From NCBI GenBank assembly GCA_008973525.1, contig WACJ01000387.1, forward strand, positions 124,001 to 188,000: a DNA stretch of 64,000 bases. Reading direction: 5' to 3'. Each line of letters opens with the position of its first letter. The first letter of the stretch is position 1. The position numbers and the translations under genes were made by a program. Shown here piece by piece: positions 58,654 through 64,000 of this stretch. This DNA comes from Stenopsyche tienmushanensis (lineage: Eukaryota; Arthropoda; Insecta; Trichoptera; Stenopsychidae). Below the pieces are notes generated by a model, which saw only the letters and a program-made list of their open reading frames with translations, made no database searches and had not been told where the DNA came from.

Positions 58654-60563
58654 TAAGGTGGTCCTTATTTCGGTCAAAAAATGTTTTTTTCGAATAGTCG
58701 ACCGGTCAACTTCTCATTTGTTTTTCCACCCTAAAAGACAATTTTAGTATTTTTTTCAATTTTTACATAAAAATATTTAAGGGTTGCTACCAAGGTTTGA
58801 ATTTTCATTAAAAAATTTAAAACACTGTTTTAATCACTAACTTGTATTTATTAATATTAAACAAATTTACATGTAAAATTAATATTTAGATTACAAATAA
58901 GGATACCATTTTAATACTAAAATCATAAATATTTAGGATACAAGCGTTGATTTTTATGTATTAGAATATTTCTTTCTGTAAGCTTTTACTAACAAAAGCA
59001 AATATTGCTTTTGCTCTTCATCGATTATCATCAATTTATTATATTTCTTCATTAAGACAACACCACGCTCAGCAATATCATTCACTACCCGCATAGAATG
59101 GACCAAAATCAGAGTCATCCTTCCAAGTTTCAACATCTTTATTCAAAAACTGTGATGAGATACCTAGTATCTGGAAAAATTGAGTTTCTAATCACAAAGT
59201 CTTCTATGCATTTTTCGGGGATGTGTTCGACATCAATGCTTTTTCTTTTCGGTCAATCTTTTACACCTTCGATTCTTAGTGCATCTACCATATTTTGCTT
59301 GTCTTTAAGTGAAAGTTCGTCGTCAAAAAATGCAAAAGACACCAACTCTTCCGACAAGTACCATAAATGGCCCAGTATTTTTTCATGGCAACTTTGGTCA
59401 TTGTTTGATTTATATTTTCAAAGGATACCAGATCTTTTAATAATTGTAAGTCGTTTCTTGGTGCTGAATATCCGACAGGGGCTTGAAACCAGTATTTTAT
59501 ATGTATTACAACTGTGAAAAGACAAATATCTTTCACTGGTTTCATTTCTTTTTTTGTCAGTTTAAATTTAAAAAAATCAAGCAACACAGTTTTAGCCATC
59601 CATTTAGCATGGTGAAGACCAGCAGACCTCCTAAATGAAATTCCTTTTTCAGGAATTCCTTCCAAATAAATGATGGAAAGATTCAGTAACCCTTTATAGT
59701 CATCTCGAGGTTGATACATTTGAAGTTGTTTTTGAGTAAAAGAAATACTGTCTGCAGTAATATTTTCTATGATTTTTGAGGGCGTGGTATCATAAATTAC
59801 TGTTTTATAACTACTTTGATCAATTTTGTACCAGTTCTTCTTAAACCTTTTAAACGATTGGATATCAGGAGCACTAGACGGGCCGAGCGATTAATTCACT
59901 ACAGCTTCTAATATAATTACCTTCTAATATGATGGTGACAAGCTAAGCAAAGCATATATTTTTTCATTTTCTGCACCAGAAGAACACAAGCTCCATTTCT
60001 CAAGTCAGTGTTTACAGTTGTAATGTTTTTACAACAATTTTTCGTTAACATAAACGTAATTCTTCACCAATAGAAGGTAACTTTGACTGATGCAGATTTG
60101 GTGTTGATTGGTCGATAAGCTAAATATTGGTTTTATTTTCAATTAATAAACTCCCGCCATTGCTTATGGACGCCATGATAAGTTGAAATAAGTATGTATA
60201 ATTGGGGAAACAAAAATTGCGTGCGCACTAATAACTGAATTTGAAGTGAGGAGCAGGGCAGGGCTCAATCTCAATACGTACCCGCAGTAAAGAATTAAGA
60301 AAGGAGGGAAGGGGAGGAAGGTTGACTGTGGTGAAGTAGTGATAAGAAGATCTGCATGCTATTCCACTTCAAAGTAGACTAATAAACATACCAGAATGAA
60401 TAAATCAGATTAATAGTTAAGTGGCCATACAACGTTTTTTCTGAAACTTTCACTTATGGTAGCGACCTCTACAATCTTACACGTATTTATTTTTTATGGC
60501 AGAAAATTTTATTAACGCGGTGACCGCCTTATTTTTAAAAGTCGAAAAATAAGGACCACCATA
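58654..60563 (-). mobile_element. DNA transposon with P-like ends and 8-bp target duplication
   Basis: The left end TAAGGTGGTCCTTATTTCGG and the complement of the right end, TATGGTGGTCCTTATTTTTC, are inverted repeats. The flanks are CTCTATAG (58646-58653) and CTCTATAC (60564-60571), an 8-bp duplication with one change. The minus strand encodes a broken protein: 59285-59719 (HHAKWMAKTVLLDFFKFKLT, then CLFTVVIHIKYWFQAPVGYS and APRNDLQLLKDLVSFE), and after a shift 58954-59136 (AERGVVLMKKYNKLMIIDEE, then QYLLLLVKAYRKKY). I recognise this as a family repeated in arthropod and cnidarian genomes but cannot name its superfamily from the protein. The end word TAAGGTGGTCC is shared with the Drosophila P element, which also makes 8-bp duplications, so a P-superfamily origin is possible. 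Confidence 0.7.
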
Positions 60564-60571
60564 CTCTATAC

Positions 60572-62296
60572 TCATTCTTTCCTCTTTATTATTTTGAATT
60601 ATTTATCCATTCAAATAATGTCAATTTATTATAATTAGGTATGATAATCAAAGTTCTAGATTTTATCTTTATTATACACTTCCGAGACTATTATTTTGTT
60701 GGATTTCAATTCTCAGTTTTTTTTCCCAGAAATTTCTTGAAATTGAAATGAATCAACACAAATAATTAATATTACTATCGGTGCTTTCTTGTTAAATGCG
60801 TTAAATTTATTAACAAGAAGACTACCTTTATAAACAGGCATTCTATAGAAGCACAACTGACCATTTATAGCAGTTTTTAACAACAAAAATTCTCAAATAT
60901 ACCCTTTTTAGTATTATCAATGTTTTAATTTGAAATTATTCAATTGTATGCCTCAAGATTGAAGCACATAAATAGTAAATTTACTTCTTATGTACTATGA
61001 AGTTAATATATATAGTATAGAATATATTTTGATAATTAAATGTAATGAAAAATCATATTGGATTTTGATCGTTTTGTTTATTGAAGCGTAGATTTTTTAG
61101 CGACCCGTATTATGAATAACGTTATGTGTTTGATGATAGGTAATGTTTTTTGACATAAATAAAATCAATACAATACAGAATTGCTCTGTCTTTGAATAAT
61201 GGAACACTGTATTAGTATTTTCTTATTTTTTTTCTCTCAATTGTATAATGTAATAGAAGGTAGAATACGGTGTATAAATTGATGTGTTCACTTCGAGGCA
61301 CTAATTAATGTAAGTATTTTTTTATGATTCATAGTAATTTGCGTTTTGATGTTTGTTAGAGAATTTAAATAAAGTAATTTTAAATGATTTATTTACGTTA
61401 ATATTTAAATATATTGTGTGTATCTAAAGTAATCGTTTTTTATGATGGTAGTGTAAATTATATTCTTCAAATTTTGTTCTATTTAATCTAAAGATGTTTA
61501 ATAAATTTAAATTAATCACTTGTTTTCGGTTGATATTTTAAAGTCAAATGTTTTGTATTATTATACTAACAAGCACATGCACAACTTTCTAATTTTTTAT
61601 TTTGACCATAGTTTTGTTTCTCGCTATTATCAAAACTGTGCCAAATATAATATGAATGTTTATGGATAGTTTTATTTTTATTTCATTTTTGATAAAGGCT
61701 CGAAACTAAACCGTGGTTAACGCGTTTAAAAAATTATAGAGCTATGCAGTGGCTTGTTATTGAGAAAATCAATGTTAAATTACACCAAAACTCACCAGCC
61801 TATTTATTATGTAAATATTGCAAGGTTTAATTTTTTTATAGATAATACATTATAATGTGAATAGTTTGAATTTAACCTGACGAAGATCAACTGTAATTAT
61901 TGTAACTTTGGTCATAGGAAGAAATATACATTCCATAGGAAAATACACTTAATAATATCATGTGATTCAGATCGATCTTTCTCTTTTTACTGTGCTATAT
62001 TCAAAATCCAGATATAGGCGGTATTTTCCTGGGAATGATTTTTTTTAAGCCGTCATTATAAAAATTCAATTCAAATACTTGTCTTCCCTAAATTTGAAAA
62101 GTGAAAAAGCTGTACTTGAAATTCCTACTAAATTTATTATTTATCTGGTTAGAATACGGCGCCCATTATAAATATTTACTGTATTAAGTTATACAGTTAC
62201 TGTGTTTAATGATTAATTAGAATGATCGAATTTAATTTAATTCTTTTATAATTTTGACTTCTTTCTAAATGGATGAGAACGTTTTTTGCTATATAA
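60572..62296. other. Intergenic, no gene seen
   Basis: 1.7 kb of AT-rich DNA with no open frame of note and no recognised repeat. Confidence 0.6.
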
Positions 62297-63165
62297 TAGA
62301 TTGTCCTGTTATAAATATTATTCGATTGCTCATTTCATCTCTTCTATATTTATGATTTTCCCCCCCGATAAATGATGCTGCATCGATCTAAATAAATTAT
62401 AATCGGAAAGAGCAAGGTCAGCAGAATAAGGTGGATGCGGAATCGCTTGTCAATTGTGTTCCTTTAATTTGTTTTCGGTCATCTTTAATTTATGAGGTGG
62501 GGCATTATCACATTGCTAAAGAATTTGGCAACAGTTGATTACACCTGACCTCTTCGTACTCAACGTCACTTTTAAACTTTTTAATTGTAAACAATAAATA
62601 TCCCTCGTTATAATTTGATCATATGGAAGGACTTCATGGTTTGGAGTCACCTTTGGAGTCCCACTATAAGTACAACATCCACTTTTCATCTTCAGTCACA
62701 AGATAGTATAAAAACGGTTGTTTCTTCTCTTTATTAATTAAATCATGACACATACTCGCGCACCGTTTTGATCTCATCAGTAATATCGTGCGGTAATCAC
62801 ACCCCCTATTTTATAGTCTTTCCTATTTTTTCAAGTGTATTTGAATACTTTTCTGGAATTATCGGAGCTTGTCTGTTAATTCTCGTATTGTCTATGTTGG
62901 ATTTGATTAAATTTCATCACGCAGGATATCGTCATCCACTTTAACCTTTGTCTCACTTCGGACCTTATTTTCTAAACTGAAATTTTCACTTTTAAATTGT
63001 TCAAACCATCTCTGGCATTGACAAACAGTTAAAGATTCTCCGAGAGTATGAAAATAACGATCTTTAGATGTTAGTCGACTAACAAAATGTACAATATGTG
63101 TTATTAAAGGGATGGCTAAGACACGACTGATGATTAGAAAACGACATTCCTAACGGGACAATCTA
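62297..63165 (-). mobile_element. Internally deleted copy of the mariner at 55435, inverted
   Basis: TAGATTGTCCTGTTA at the left and the complement of TAGATTGTCCCGTTAGGAAT at the right are the same inverted repeats as in the mariner at 55435-56887. The inner sequence matches that copy in reverse orientation (for example AATTTGGCAACAGTTGATTA and CAAAGGTTAAAGTGG on the minus strand), with parts missing. It is about 0.87 kb against 1.22 kb for the other copy. At the spot where the other copy carries the hAT MITE, this one has a single uninterrupted target sequence near 62386-62393. Confidence 0.85.
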
Positions 63166-64000
63166 TTATATATTCGTATTTTCAAGTGTTCATATAAAAA
63201 CTATAAAATATACGTCTTTCACTTTTTTAATATAATTTTTTGGAAATATCAATTGCATTACAGTTTCTTACATAGCAAAATAAATGAAGTGCTCTTCTAT
63301 TAAAAAAAATTAAGGCATATTGTCTTTATAAGAAATTTAATATTAAATGTTAGTATTTTCAACTAATATGAATTATGTATAAAAAATGTGTTTTAAAAAC
63401 TCACCGTTAGTTCTTAATTATTTTCGTTCTTTTAACGAACCAGTATAAATTTGATTGGCAAATTATTGAATAAAAGTGTATACAAGTTATAGTCTACTAT
63501 GGATGATAATTTTACTAACAATTGACCTTGGGTCCATATATTAAAGAAAAATATTATTTTACGTAGACATTTTTAATTCTATTACATAGCTAAAACCTGT
63601 TTTAACAGTATTAATATTACTATAAACGATAAGATTTTGGTCTTATAAATAAGAAAATGCTTGTAATCCAAAATTCAACATAAATTCTTAACACGCTCAG
63701 TGCATACATATGTTAATGCATGTTAACACTTATGGAGAAGATTTGCTATAAATTACAAATTAATCCAACCGTTAACAAAAATGATACGATCATTTTACTA
63801 TATAAAAATGTGCAAATTTCTTAAAAAAGTGTTAACATGTATGCCTGATGATCAATCTATAAATTATAAATATTTGTTGCTTGTGTGCAACATATTTCAA
63901 ATTTAAACTTAATTCTGTCCATATTTAACATCTGTAAATGTGATTGCAGGAATAATCCGTGTATATTAGCCCAAAAGTGCTAATGTATTTTAAATATTGT
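63166..64000. other. Intergenic to the window end
   Basis: AT-rich, no gene or recognisable repeat. Confidence 0.6.

Noticed and set aside
59098..59517. 139-codon plus-strand frame
   Set aside because: It is antisense to the transposon protein encoded on the minus strand at 58954-59719.

Overview
The window is AT-rich nuclear DNA from an animal, almost certainly an insect. The genes have many short exons with GT-AG introns of about 70-100 bp, some of them swollen by transposons. The gene set includes the insect-type fatty acyl-CoA reductases, and most of the mobile DNA is mariner/Tc1, pogo/Tigger, hAT, piggyBac and non-LTR debris typical of insects. Within insects Hymenoptera is a guess that I could not confirm. 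Nothing here is bacterial, and I found no CRISPR array, tRNA or rRNA gene.

Layout. 1-2307: last four exons of a fatty acyl-CoA reductase (FAR). 2308-7496: gene-free, with a decayed hAT element and a pogo/Tigger element. 7497-11582: a complete 13-exon FAR, a tandem paralogue of the first. 12632-15329: a 7-exon saccharopine-dehydrogenase-like oxidoreductase (SCCPDH family). 15330-23229: gene-free, with hAT, mariner, LTR and MITE remains. 23230-28276: a second SCCPDH copy whose first and last introns carry transposon fragments. 29936-30310 (minus): POLE3/CHRAC histone-fold protein. 31055-33357 (plus): SMU1 splicing factor. 34917-36958 (minus): a CDK2-like kinase with PSTTIRE in place of PSTAIRE. 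37624-41703 (plus): ATPAF1, the mitochondrial F1-ATPase assembly factor. 41835-42920 (minus): an unrecognised 361-residue single-exon protein. 44035-57792 (plus): a class I unconventional myosin of about 25 coding exons, with two apparent single-base frameshifts and many intronic transposons. 57793-64000: gene-free, with a terminal-inverted-repeat element that has 8-bp flanking repeats and a deleted mariner.

The two FAR genes and the two SCCPDH genes are local duplications with conserved exon phases and nearly identical exon lengths. The other genes are ordinary housekeeping genes arranged as head-to-head pairs: POLE3/SMU1, CDK/ATPAF1 and the orphan/myosin. They form no shared pathway. FAR makes fatty alcohols, POLE3 works in chromatin and replication, SMU1 in splicing, CDK in the cell cycle, ATPAF1 in mitochondria, and the myosin in membrane-actin traffic.

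I did not find a convincing new multi-gene system. The items most worth a second look are: a hAT MITE nested in a mariner whose second copy in the window preserves the empty site; a two-copy element with P-like ends; the PSTTIRE kinase; the orphan protein; and the myosin's frameshifts and 14-nt microexon.
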